From Theobroma cacao (taxonomy: Eukaryota > Streptophyta > Magnoliopsida > Malvales > Malvaceae): DNA of 64,000 nt. The notes under the pieces were generated by a model. The model saw only the letters and a program-made list of their open reading frames with translations, had not been told where the DNA came from and did no database searches. Within the stretch, counting starts at the first letter, position 1. The number at the start of each line of letters is the position of its first letter. Positions 11,452-22,106 of this stretch are shown piece by piece. The stretch covers positions 30,520,969-30,584,968 of the forward strand of contig NC_030852.1 of assembly GCF_000208745.1 (NCBI RefSeq). Direction: 5' to 3'. The translations under genes were made by a program, and so were the position numbers.

Positions 11452-11830
11452 GTGATGGGAGCTGTGTATACGTTTCTGGCAAGATATGTGGCTTGATTGC
11501 TTGAGGGTGGTATCTTGATAGAGCTCTTTGCTCGAATTTCTGCTTTATCACAAAACAAAATGGCTACATCAATGAGTTTGGTTCATGGGAAGAGGAGAAA
11601 TGGGATTGGAAGATTGAGTTGATGAGGCATCTATTTGGATAAGGGAGCAATTTAAGCAATTTAAGGCCACTGTTGGCAAGTACTCTTTGTGCAAAAATTT
11701 GGGAGATTCATGTGCATGGAAAAGCTATTAAATGGTTGTCAGATGGAATAAGGTTTTGATTTTAGGATTATGAGGAAAATCTAGTTGATGCTCCAAGGAA
11801 TTGTATAGTTTAGGGGCTAATTCTCTTGAT
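11452..11830 (+). mobile_element. LINE remnant: zinc-knuckle (zf-RVT) region
   Basis: Frameshifted pieces recall the segment between reverse transcriptase and RNase H of plant LINEs: a DGSCV...FWQDMWLDCL-like stretch, ARISALSQNKMA, and WEEEKWDWKIELMRHLFG. Frames change within about 300 bases and stops occur, so it is a fossil. It may come from the same kind of element as the scrap at 10249-10311. Confidence 0.55.
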
Positions 11831-12040
11831 TTTATTTTGTAAAGTTAGGTAGGGAATTTTTTGTGTACTCAAATGGGTGCAGTCTTATCAAAGAATAATG
11901 GATAGATAAATCGGCATTTATGAGGGTTTTACCTTCCAATATATGTGATTTTTGAAAATGTTTGTTTATGTTCCCCTTGAAAGGAATGTTTCACTTATGA
12001 TTATCAATGAAAATTCATGAATACTTTTTTTGAAAAAAAT

Positions 12041-12256
12041 ACTTTTAGTGATGATTATTATTAGTCAAATTATAATTTATTATTTTATATCATATGATAC
12101 TAATATGATATATTAATATATTATAATAAATGATGATGTGATATGTTGATGTAATCATGTGATGTTTTTATTTTTCACGTCAATATCACGTGACATAAAA
12201 AATAATAAATATCATTTTGATTAATGAAAATTAATAAAATATTAATCATTAAAATT
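12041..12256. repeat. Foldback (MITE-like) element, family member 1
   Basis: Imperfect inverted repeat: the left arm (AGTGATGATTATTATTAGTC..., from about 12041) pairs with the right arm (...TTGATTAATG...ATTAATCATT, to about 12256) around a centre with two CACGT cores. The arm and centre motifs recur in the inverted repeat at 19120-19462, so both seem to be members of one small family. Ends are approximate and no duplication was resolved. Confidence 0.5.
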
Positions 12257-12659
12257 TATTTAAAAAATAATAATATAATGACATGACTAAATATAATAAA
12301 AAATAAAATATATTTAAAATTTTTAATATAATTCAAAGAACTTTTTCAAATATTTATTAAAAAAATTATTGTAGTAGGCAGGTGGAGCGCGTTGAGGAGG
12401 CTGAAAAACTTGTGGGTTGGACTTTTAAGAAAAGAATCGGGTAAGGCCCATTAACTGTTTGTCGGAGGAAAACGGTAGAAAAAAACCGGACGGAGAGACT
12501 TGGAGAGAAGGATTTTGATTTCCAATTCAAAGGTTCTACTAGGGCTTTACAAACCGCCGGGCTGTCTTGAATCTGCAAAGAAACAAACAAAAAGGAACGC
12601 ACAGAAATAGGAATCAATCCCTAAAAAACCGAAATACAAAGCAAACAAAAGAAAGTGAA
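12257..12659. promoter_or_regulatory. Promoter and 5'UTR interval of stomatin-like gene
   Basis: AT-rich sequence to about 12365 gives way to more balanced sequence from there to the start codon, consistent with promoter followed by 5'UTR. I could not fix a TATA box or transcription start. The 5'UTR is rich in CAAA/GAAA runs just before ATG 12660. Confidence 0.35.
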
Positions 12660-15600
12660 ATGAATAAGATGTGGAGAGTGAATTCCCTGAACAACGCCGT
12701 GAGGACTCTTAGATATTTCCAGGAAACCTCCTTCTCAACTTCAGTTATCCGGCAGCATTCTTTTTCCTCTCCACGCCTCTCTTCTCCGCCGTTCGCCATT
12801 GCCGTCCGTCACCTCCGCACTGGTCGCGATCCTAGCATCAGGTATTTTAAAAATTTATATTTATAGTCTATTCTAAATCCCAAAATAATAAATAAAAAAA
12901 AACAATTCAACTCCCATGTCTAACTATTTGTTCAATTTCTAGCTATGAAATTACACCTCCAGTTAACTGGGGCATCCGTATCGTACCGGAGAAGAAAGCC
13001 TACGTGATAGAAAGGTTCGGGAAGTATGTGAAGACGCTGCCGTCTGGAATACATTTCCTAATCCCATTCGTGGATCGAATTGCCTACGTTCATTCCCTCA
13101 AGGAAGAGGCTATTCCTATCCCGGACCAATCCGCTATTACCAAGGACAATGTCAGCATTCTCATTGACGGCGTACTTTATGTCAAGGTCTTTCTTCCCCT
13201 GTCTTCATTGCAATGCTCAATTTTTCAGTGTTTGGTCTATAATTTGCCTTCGGAACTTTGCAGATTGTGGACCCCAAGCTTGCCTCTTATGGCGTTGAGC
13301 ACCCAATATATGCCGTCATTCAGCTTGCTCAAACTACCATGCGTAGCGAGCTTGGTAAGATTACCCTCGACAAGACCTTTGAAGAGAGAGACACTCTCAA
13401 CGAAAAGATTGTGGTTCGTTTTCTTTCTCTCCTTCCATTTTTTTTTTTTGAAATTTAACTTTATTAAATTAGCATAGAATACATTGAGTTCATCGTAAAA
13501 TTCTAGTTCTAGAGCAATAATGGGATAAGTGGAAGATAGGCCGAGGCACTCTACAAGTCTACATAGTACCAATCCTGTATCTCTTTATATGAGCTAAAAG
13601 TAACTGTTTGTGCCAACAGTTTGGGAGGAGGCATTGTGAATAACTCTATTTACAATTTGTTTACTTTTAATCTGGGATAAGAATGTTAGGTTTCATGTGA
13701 AATATATATTAAACTTTGGAGGCTTGATATTGCTGTTTATCATTTAACATTTGATTAACTTATATCTTATCACACATTTATTTCTATGGGAAGGCTAAGG
13801 TATTACTTTGATGGTTTTTGCCCTGTGGTGTCAAGTTAAAAACCATATATTCTATAAACTTTTTCCTCAGTAGAATGGATAGGTTGATGTACATCAATAA
13901 GTTTGCCATACTTGACCGCTGTGTTTAATCTTGTGCCTGCTATTCACAAGTTTATGCCTGATGCGTTATATTTCTTTTAGCTAGTTTGTTAAATGCTGTG
14001 ATAATTTTCCACTGACAAATGATTCTGGAAGTGCCAAAAAAAGTTGGGAAACAACACCCCCGCCCCCCTAAAAAAAAGAAGATAATTTTTCTTGAAATGG
14101 CATGAGTGTTGCAGGAGGCCATCAATGTGGCTGCAAAAGACTGGGGCCTCCAATGTCTTCGTTATGAGATAAGTATGGGTCATTTTAGCCAATACTTTCT
14201 GTTTGTCAGCGTTTATATTCCCAATACACCCTTCTTATATACTTCACTTCCTTCTCATCACCAGGGGATATATCTCCACCACGTGGAGTGAGGGCAGCTA
14301 TGGAGATGCAAGCAGAAGCAGAGCGTAAAAAGAGAGCTCAAGTTCTTGAATCTGAAGGTAATTCAGTAATTTCCATTTTTTTTATTTTCCTTTTTTGAGT
14401 ACCACTTAATTGTGGCATCTAATCACGCTATACTATCTGCTTGTAATAGTTGATTTTGGTGACATGATTTATTCATAAAAGTTAATTCTACCAGGAGAAA
14501 GACAGGCCAATATAAATATTGCTGATGGTAAGAAAAATGCTGTGATCTTAGCATCTGAAGCTGCAAGAACGGATCAAGTTAACAGAGCGCAAGGTTAGTG
14601 ATTATCAAGTTGTAAACAGTCATTATGTTAAAAAATGATGGGGCTTTATATGAATTGGTAATCGAAGCTGATGTGGGTGATTAATTTTGACTATTTCTTT
14701 TATCATGAACCCTCCTCGTATGGATGACCCAAACTCATTGAGCAACCCACAGATTTCTTATTGTTCTTGTGTCTTGTTCTGGCTTTGTCACTTCTTCCCT
14801 TCACGTCTTCTATTTTTCCTTCTTAAAAACATTCATTTATCAGGTGAGGCAGAAGCCATCCTTGCTAGAGCACAAGCAACAGCTAAAGGAATTGCCTTGG
14901 TATCTCAGTCCCTAAAAGAAAGTGGTGGAGTCGAGGTGAGGTTCTTCCATCGTTGCCATCAAATGCGTGCATGAAAGTTAAGTTCTATATTTATATTATA
15001 CCATCCAACCTGAAAGTATTAGAGGATGATCCAAACAATATTTCCCAATCTACCTTTATGGTATCGTGACTTTCTATGTGACAGAAGTTCTTAAGCATGT
15101 TAGCTTAACTGTGAATCTTATAAATTTCAAATAGTCTATGCCTAAGTGATCTTTGTTCCTGGTGTCTGCACTTGTGTAATGACTTGATACTCTTTAGTTT
15201 TTTGGATTTTGCATATATAATTAATCTTAAAAACTTGATTTAATTGTTTGGACAACTTTGTCTAGATCTTAGGAGATACTCAGTCTATTTTTGTGTGCTC
15301 TAGGAGAGAATCATTAGGTTCAGAGAGAGAAAACCCTACTTTGAGTTTATTCCTGAAAGAATTTGTTATTTAAAGGAAAAAGTCTATGTTATATTTAGCA
15401 TTTCTGATTTGTGGTTGTATATGAGTCATAAATTTTTAAGGCTGAAGTCATTTTTAGATGAGAGGTACTGTTATCATGCTCATTTCTAAGTAAAAATAAG
15501 ACTTGAAATTATGGTCTCTTTTGCAGGCAGCAAGTTTGAGGATTGCTGAGCAATATGTTCAGGCCTTTAGTAATATTGCCAAGGAGGTAAAAGGAAGATC

Positions 15601-15959
15601 TCAAACTTGTGTTGAGAGTATTAGTGTTATCAATATTTGTTCATTCTATCATGTTTTTTGAAATTAACTTGTAATTTCTGCTCATTTGTTAGGGCACAAC
15701 AATGTTGCTTCCTAGTTCTGCTGCAAACCCTGCCAACATGATTGCCCAAGCTCTCACTATGTACAAAAGCCTGGTCAGCAATGTTTCTACTGATGGTTCT
15801 CATGTAAACATTTCCCCTGAGCTATCCAGAAGAATAAAGGATGGTCCCTCTGGAGAAACTGAAGGCGAAACCCCAAACCCCAGAGTTGTGGACACCATGG
15901 CTACAAATCATGCTAGTCATACTGGATTTTCACTTCAGAGCTCCAAGGAAAAAGAATAA
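12660..15959 (+). CDS. SLP2: Mitochondrial stomatin-like protein (SLP/prohibitin family)
   Basis: Nine exons: 12660-12841, 12943-13186, 13264-13413, 14115-14172, 14265-14357, 14495-14593, 14844-14935, 15527-15586 and 15693-15959. They give 1245 nt (414 aa) with every phase matching and GT-AG introns. Residues 1-60 form an Arg/Ser-rich, acid-poor mitochondrial presequence. The SPFH/band-7 domain begins near residue 65 ([20 protein letters not shown], then [20 protein letters not shown]) and includes the hallmark PEL-like [20 protein letters not shown]. An Ala/Glu-rich coiled coil follows ([20 protein letters not shown]). Plant SLP proteins sit in the mitochondrial inner membrane in large assemblies and help organise respiratory supercomplexes. 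Two in-frame ATGs (12660, 12669) are possible. Arabidopsis has two close paralogues, so the number in the symbol is tentative. Confidence 0.93.
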
Positions 15960-17156
15960 AACTGATTTAACCAAAGATCAATTAAGTGAAACCAGATTGT
16001 GTTTCTGGGCTCTGTTGCATGAAGACTACTTTGATTTTAGTTAAAAGTTTCTGAATATTTGAAAAAGCTAGGCAAAGGATTTGGGGGATTGTAGAATCGA
16101 TAATAGGATGCTCATTCATTTGTTAAGTGTTTAGAGCGGCCATGTAATATAGGCTGGATATCATTTTCAGCCTCGAGAATCCAATCCAATGAAGGTTGCA
16201 ATATTTTCAAGACACTTGCGTTGCGCTTTCTATCTGCAGTTAAAACCTACGCGTATCATCGGAGTATAAGTAACATGGGCTGCACGACCAATGGAAAAGA
16301 CCTGGGAGTTGGGCCGTTTGTTCGGGAAAAGACTGTTCATTTTTAAATTTACATGAGATTTTACTCACAACATCGATGGCCTGCCAATGCCACACAATAT
16401 TAACCATGGCTTCTGTTCTGTTCTGCAGAGTCATGGCAATGAGTGCTAACCAAAAATAATGTAGTAGCTGTTTTCCATCCAAATAAAATAATGTTCACAA
16501 ACTCAATATAGAACATGTATAAATATATCTAAACAACCGACACATAGTATAATTCAATCGGCTAAACTAGCATAAATCCCAGTTCTGAATCATTAATCCA
16601 ACTAAGATCGACTCTCCGTTTGTTTCCAATGATAACACATACACACCCATATAATAGCAAATGGGAAAAAGTTTGCAAGTTCTCCCTTGTTATACTTTGA
16701 ATGAATTTGGTCCTATTCTAGGCCACAAAGTCGGGTGAATGAAATCCAGAAAAGGAAGCTGTTTTCATTGTAAGCCGGAACTGCATTACTTAAGAAATTC
16801 CAAATGCAATAGAAGCTACTTGTGATGGATTCCAACAACCAGATGATCAGAAGCGTGAAGTTCATCACAATTCACAATCATGATGGTATCAAAACAATTA
16901 TTCACAAGCTAAAACGCCATTATAAAACAAAGAGGAATTGGCAAGAATCTTAGTTCTTAAACAACTAGACATGAAACAAGGTTGAACTGAACAATAGTAA
17001 GAGATGAACAGAGTAAAAATGATGGCCAGGAAATGAAAAATCTAGTGCTTTACTTGCATAAATGCTCACATATACACCTGTCTCCGTTACCTTTAAAAAA
17101 GAACTGAGGATTTAAAAGAGCCCTCCTTGTTCTTGTTTAAGAAAAAAAAGGGAAAA
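15960..17156. other. Convergent intergenic region
   Basis: Lies between the 3' ends of the plus-strand stomatin-like gene and the minus-strand Kazal gene, so both 3'UTRs are expected here. Several short AT-rich stretches could carry polyadenylation signals. No coding region or mobile-element ends recognised. Confidence 0.45.
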
Positions 17157-17549
17157 TCAGATGAGGCCGAACAAAACAGAGAAGCCCAGAACAATGAGCC
17201 AAAGTATATGCACCAATAACAGAGCCTGACCAGGGAAAGATCCGTTTCCACCACTATTACCAACCTCGCAAAATCCAATTTTGACAACTTTAGCCCCCGC
17301 GCAATGAGCATCGGCACAGCCGCACCAATAGGTAACTCCATCGTCCCCGCAAACAGGGTCAGCCCTGAAGCAGTTGATAGGACATGAACTGGGCTGGGGG
17401 GTACTGGCGCATAGATCGGCCTCGGAAAGCAATCGAGTGGCAGATAATTGCTGTTGTGATCCGCCGGTCGAGGTAGAGGAGAAGGGAACGACGAGGAGCA
17501 GCAGCAACAGCGACAATGCGGGTTTACGGAATGGGATTGGAAACGACAT
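17157..17549 (-). CDS. Kazal-type serine protease inhibitor-like secreted protein
   Basis: Intronless, 130 residues. The first ATG in frame is 17549 (MSFPIPF...). Residues 8-25 are a strong signal peptide core (ALSLLLLLLVVPF). The mature part holds a Kazal-like Cys-rich domain: CPINCFRADPVCGDDGVTYW followed by CGCADAHC and GFCEVG, whose C-x-D-GVTY core is the Kazal hallmark. Plant relatives are annotated as Kazal-type family proteins of unknown target. After a Gly/Asn/Ser linker (NSGGNGS) the protein ends in a hydrophobic tail of about 22 residues (QALLLVHILWLIVLGFSVLF), a layout that suggests GPI anchoring or a C-terminal helix. A short (GATT)n run lies immediately upstream of the start (about 17556-17572). 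Confidence 0.86.
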   Translation of the reverse strand: MSFPIPFRKPALSLLLLLLVVPFSSTSTGGSQQQLSATRLLSEADLCASTPQPSSCPINCFRADPVCGDDGVTYWCGCADAHCAGAKVVKIGFCEVGNSGGNGSFPGQALLLVHILWLIVLGFSVLFGLI

Positions 17550-18377
17550 GGCCACGATTGATTGATTGATTGATCTCAAACTCGAAAATGGGTACTAGGC
17601 GAAATGGTTCAAACGATTTATAAGAATCTTAACAGCGAAGGCGAGCTTTCCTTTTGGCAAATGGAAAAGGGAAGCTGGCCTTGTGTTTCTTTTCTTTCCC
17701 GACTCAGACGAAGCGAAATAAAGGTGGGCAGAAGAGAGGAATTCAGGAAATCAAGGCCTCATCCTTGCCTCGAAAGCAACGAATTTGCCTTACATGTACG
17801 TAAATGAGAAGGCAGGAAAACAAGAAAAGGAAAGGGGATCTTTGTCGTCAAAGTGTCCAAGCAGCGGTTTACTCGAGCACCAAAAACTCCGTAGAATTAT
17901 AATGAAGCTTTACATCATGCTAAGTATAATTATTAACAGGAGTAGAAAAGGAAGCCGCCGAAGCTGTCTAATGTCTTTTGCGTTAATGACTATAAATTAG
18001 GAGCAATTAATTTATTTATTAAATTATGAATGATATCTTTTGGGTTCCGGCCTTTTTCTTTTTCTTCTTAGCTGTACAATTCCGTTTACAGGCATTCCTT
18101 CGATGATTGATGCCACCACCCACGCGCTCAAACTACTTTTTGTGTTTGGCTTGCATCACGCCACGTGTAAAAATTAGTGTACTAGTACATTCTTCTCATT
18201 TTTATTGTAGAGATGCCCATAAGATAACCACGAATGGTTGTTATTCAATAATCAATACTAGTGTACATTGAAACAAGTTCTAATGATTTGGTCGGCTGCT
18301 ATTGCAAGATTAACCAAAAAGTGACTACTCATTATATTTTGGTAACAAAAATACCTTTTAGAGTATATTTGGGTCAA
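17550..18377. promoter_or_regulatory. Upstream region of the Kazal gene
   Basis: The segment next to the start codon (17550-17780) has a higher GC content and is probably 5'UTR and core promoter of the minus-strand Kazal gene. It begins with GATT repeats. Frames open on the plus strand here have no family resemblance. Beyond 18000 the sequence becomes AT-rich and featureless. Confidence 0.4.
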
Positions 18378-18386
18378 AAAAATCTA

Positions 18387-18672
18387 GGGTAAATTTCACA
18401 TGTTATTTTGTTCTCAATTAGTACTTTATAAATAACTTCTATTCCATGTTATATTATTAACTTTTCTTATAAAATTATAAAAATATCGTTAAATATAAAT
18501 AAATAAATTAACTTTGAATTGAGAATATTTTAATAATTTTACAAGATAAAATTGACATCTAGCCTCATTTAAGAATATAAATTACCCATAAAGTGTTAAT
18601 TGAGAAAAAATATTCACAAAATGTCATTTAGAGAAAAATAAAAACTATAAAAGATGTAAGTGAAATTTATCC
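18387..18672. mobile_element. Foldback MITE with 9-bp duplication (Mutator-like)
   Basis: A 286-bp AT-rich inverted repeat. The left end is GGGTAAATTTCAC and the complement of the right end is GGATAAATTTCAC; further in, TTCTCAATTAGTACTTTAT pairs with TTCTCAATTAACACTTTAT. It is bracketed by AAAAATCTA (18378-18386) and AAAAATCGA (18673-18681), a 9-bp duplication with one mismatch, the length left by Mutator-like elements. There is no coding capacity, so movement would have needed a transposase from elsewhere. Confidence 0.68.
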
Positions 18673-19119
18673 AAAAATCGAATAAGTGAACATAAAATTT
18701 TGTTTACACCAACAATTGGTTGCTTCATGGTTTTTATGTTTTTTTTTTTGGGGTTGCTTGATTTGTTTTTTATTTTTATTTTTGGTTAATTCAAATAATT
18801 GAACAATGAACCTTCATTGAATAAATAACATGACTCAATCTTTCTCAATCTCTTAAAAATCTAAAATTTTATTTCAACTATGAAAAACAATAAAAATAAC
18901 TTTACTTTTGTGTATTCATTTATGTCATCATCATGAAAATAATTTATTAAGCTATTCATGAAGAGAGAAAAATCTATCATTCTGTTATTTTCTCTTTTTC
19001 TTTTTTAGAGTACATAAGGAATAGGTAAATTACTTTTTTGAAAAAATAGATTGTTAGAATCCATATTAGTTCTTTTTTTTAAGGAAATAAAATGACATAA
19101 TGCTTAAAAAAACTCATAA

Positions 19120-19462
19120 ACTATTTAAAAAAATTTAAATAAGATTTTATTTTTTATTACGTTTAATCAAGTTTTTATACTTTTATTTTGGATTAAATAA
19201 ACTCTTGTGATTAATATTTGACTAAGTGTTAGTCAAAATGTCATTTATCATTTCTATGTCACATAGTACTGACGTGATTACGTGACATTTTTTGCATTCC
19301 ACATTAACAGTATATAAGTATAAAATGACAAGTGATATTTTGACTAATGACATTAAATCAAACATCAGTCATAAGGGCTTATATAACTCAAACAAAAAAT
19401 ATACAAATTTGATTAACTGCAAAAGAAGAATAAAAAATTATTTAAATTTTTTAAAATAATTT
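19120..19462. repeat. Foldback (MITE-like) element, family member 2
   Basis: Long imperfect inverted repeat with arms of roughly 110 bases. Left arm landmarks in order are TTTAAATAAG, GTTTAATCAAG, TTTTTATACTTTTATTTTGG and TTAGTCAAAATGTCATTTATC; the complement of the right arm shows the same landmarks with substitutions. The centre has ACGTGATTACGTGACAT. The same inner arm and centre recur at 12041-12256. A single-arm relative may lie at 9060-9200. Confidence 0.6.
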
Positions 19463-20790
19463 AAATACTTTTTAAAATATATGTCATACAAATATAAATA
19501 ATTACTTTTTATAATAAATAGTTATGATGGTTCAAAGGATATATTTTTTGAAAAGTTTTTTGAGGATATTACCGTAACTATTTTTTTTAGAATATTATCT
19601 TAGTTAATTTGGCATATCAATAAAGCATGTACTATACTTTTTGTTTCTAGCATAAAACTTTTGCAATTTTACGCTTCTTATCAATAAAATTTGATGAAGG
19701 GAAAAATATAAATAAAGAACTCGAAATATTTTAATTATTGCATTGCCCCTCTTTGAATTTAGAGAAAACAGTACATTAAATAAAAGAATGTTTTATAAAG
19801 TAATATTTTCATTAACTTTAGTAAGTACTTATAAACACCTATTAGCAACCTTTTCAAGGAATAAAGAAAATAAAATGTGTATACAAGTTGATTTTTCTAT
19901 AAATCTCAAAATTCAAAATTGAATTCTTGTTATCTTCATCAATCAGGCATCCAGTGGCAAGTATTCTATTATCCTATTTTGCTTTAATGTTCTTCTTTGG
20001 ACTTTTTATATACTAATTATTGTAATATATTATTATCTTTTTTAAATATATAAATATATATTGGATCTTAAACTATAACAAAAGCTGATTTTTCCTCAGA
20101 ACATAAATCTGAATTTGAAACCTTTCACTTAAAATTTTGCTCACAAATTAAATGCACAAAGTGAGTATTTGCAACTAACTTGACCTGATAAATACAATGT
20201 ATTGCAGTAAACTTAGTCCCATTTGGCAGTTGAACTTGTTTCCAATGAAAAGGGTTTCAAAAAAATGAAACTAACCCATGCATAGTGTTGAGTAAGCACC
20301 AGTTACATGTAAGTATGCAAAAACTTTGAATAACATAAGCCGGTGCCTTTGGGTTGAGTGAAACATTTGGATTAAGCGGGAAGGGGCTGCGGAATTGGCT
20401 GAAGACGACCAGGTTGGTTTTCAAATCTTGATTTGCTAAGAAAAACTCCACTGGGCATAACTGCCACAACGAACTCCAACCGCTGCAAAATTGTCACCAT
20501 CACCCTGGCAGGAAAGGCGCCAGAGAGAACTATGCTGTCTAGCCCATATACAAATTGACAAGGTCAAATTCAAGATAGGCCACAAAAACCAATTTGCCAG
20601 ACCAAGCTTTTAACCCCGAAATAGTCTGCTGAATATTAGAAGCTGCTCTACCTATATTATGGAATCCCTTCCATTGCCTCCATTCCTTAGCCTCAATAGT
20701 ATCCTTGAATCTGAAGGCATATTGGAAAAAAGACAATCCGACCACCTCCAGAGAGACTCGCCCAATCGTCCCAAAAATTCCTGACCAATA
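19463..20790. other. AT-rich spacer and 5' region of small acidic-protein gene
   Basis: AT-rich without recognisable genes to about 20200. From 20220 to 20790 composition becomes balanced, and minus-strand frames open (20257-20469, 20539-20745), but they resemble no family I know. The likeliest reading is a 5'UTR/promoter for the gene starting at 20791. A decayed exon or element fragment is possible. Confidence 0.35.
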
Positions 20791-21262
20791 ATGGGAGGCT
20801 GTGCGAGCAGACCCAAGGAGTTTGACACCCCTGTCGACGCTCCTGCCAGCCCTGAGAAGGCTCAGCTTGAGACCGCCGCTCAGGTAACACCTTGAGTTTC
20901 AATTAATGCATACAATCAGAGAATTTACAAGTGAACAGGAATGTATCGTTATTTCATACTAATATTCTTTTATTATCAATATATGAATGCAGGAGAACAC
21001 TGATGGAGGTGAGGATCAGAATAAGCAACCTTTGGTAGATCTTTCTGAACCAGAAAAGGAGGCTCAAAACTCGTCCTCTGACTCAAATGCTGCCACTGCT
21101 GCCGAATTAGTTTCTGCAGACACTGCCAAGCCAACAGAGGACGACGTTAAAGCCGTTGCCAATAATGCTGAGGATAAGGTTGAGGCTACCCAAGCTGACA
21201 AATCAAAAGCTGCCCCAAGCAAGGAAGAAGATAAAAATGATGCACCTCTCGTCACTCTGTGA
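20791..21262 (+). CDS. Small acidic protein with N-terminal acylation signal, two exons
   Basis: Exon 1 20791-20883 and exon 2 20993-21262 join in phase to give 120 residues. The protein starts MGGCASRPKEF: Gly2 with a small residue at position 6 is a typical N-myristoylation context and Cys4 a likely palmitoylation site, so it is probably tethered to the plasma membrane. The rest is low complexity and rich in Glu, Asp, Lys and Ala (for example NAEDKVEATQADKSKAAPSK), hence predicted disordered, with no helix or catalytic motif. I do not recognise a named family; similar small acylated disordered proteins occur in many plants. ATG 20791 is preferred because it creates the MGGC signal, and the intron has GT-AG ends. 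Confidence 0.75.
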
Positions 21263-22106
21263 TCGCGGATAGTTTTCCGCAGAAAACCAGAGCCTAGTGG
21301 GTTCATCATACTTCAAAAATTCTTACTTTAATGGAAGGTTGGATTGTATTTGTATCACCCTCATAGATTGAGGTTCGTGGTCAGCTTCATTGCTACCACA
21401 TTTGGGATGTTTGTAACAATTAAAAATCGGATTATGTCCATACATAACATGATCAATATGGTGGTAAATAAATTATTATTACTATACTCTTATTAGAACA
21501 ATTTTATTTTAATTTGCTTAAACTTTAGGATCAAATGGGACATTCACAATATTTGGATGATGGCATATGTGTTATCATCATAAATATGAAAAAACATTAA
21601 AAATAAATCTGTCAAAGAATCTATATTTTGTTTTAAGTTTACAAACTGGATTCCTTTTTAGTCAAGTTTACGTTAAATATTTTAAAGTAGAACTTAAATT
21701 CGAATCAATTTGAATTATTATTTTTCTGCATAAATTAATTTAAAATTATTATTATTTTATTTTAGATAAATTAAACATATATTTAAAAATTTTAACATAA
21801 AATATACTATTATTTTAATATAAAAGCCTGAAGTTTAGGAGTGGGCCTGAACAGGTCTGACTTAGCTATCCAGGCTTTGGGCCAGATAAGGCCCGGACAG
21901 AGCCCGTGTCAGCCGAAAGTCGGTGATAGAGCACACGACCATGGCACGTGTCTCCCTCTCCCTCACCTTCCTTCAACCCATGATGATGTATAGCAATTAA
22001 AATCATAACGGATAAAAAGGCAGCGAGCTTCGGAGTTAGGAGGCCGTTGAATCCCAATCCTCATCCCGCCATTGGTAACAGTTGTAACAGTCCGAGAGTG
22101 GACAGC
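21263..22106. other. 3' flank and MutS2 upstream region
   Basis: Left part is 3'UTR of the small acidic-protein gene, then AT-rich spacer to about 21840. The block 21840-22106 is less AT-rich and includes a CACGTG core (21954-21959); it is probably promoter and 5'UTR of the MutS2 gene. The MutS2 frame is open back to about 22047 but has no ATG before 22107. Confidence 0.4.

Noticed and set aside
20257..20745. Minus-strand frames as a gene opposite the acidic-protein gene
   Set aside because: No family resemblance, no splice partners, and they overlap the likely promoter/5'UTR of the gene at 20791.
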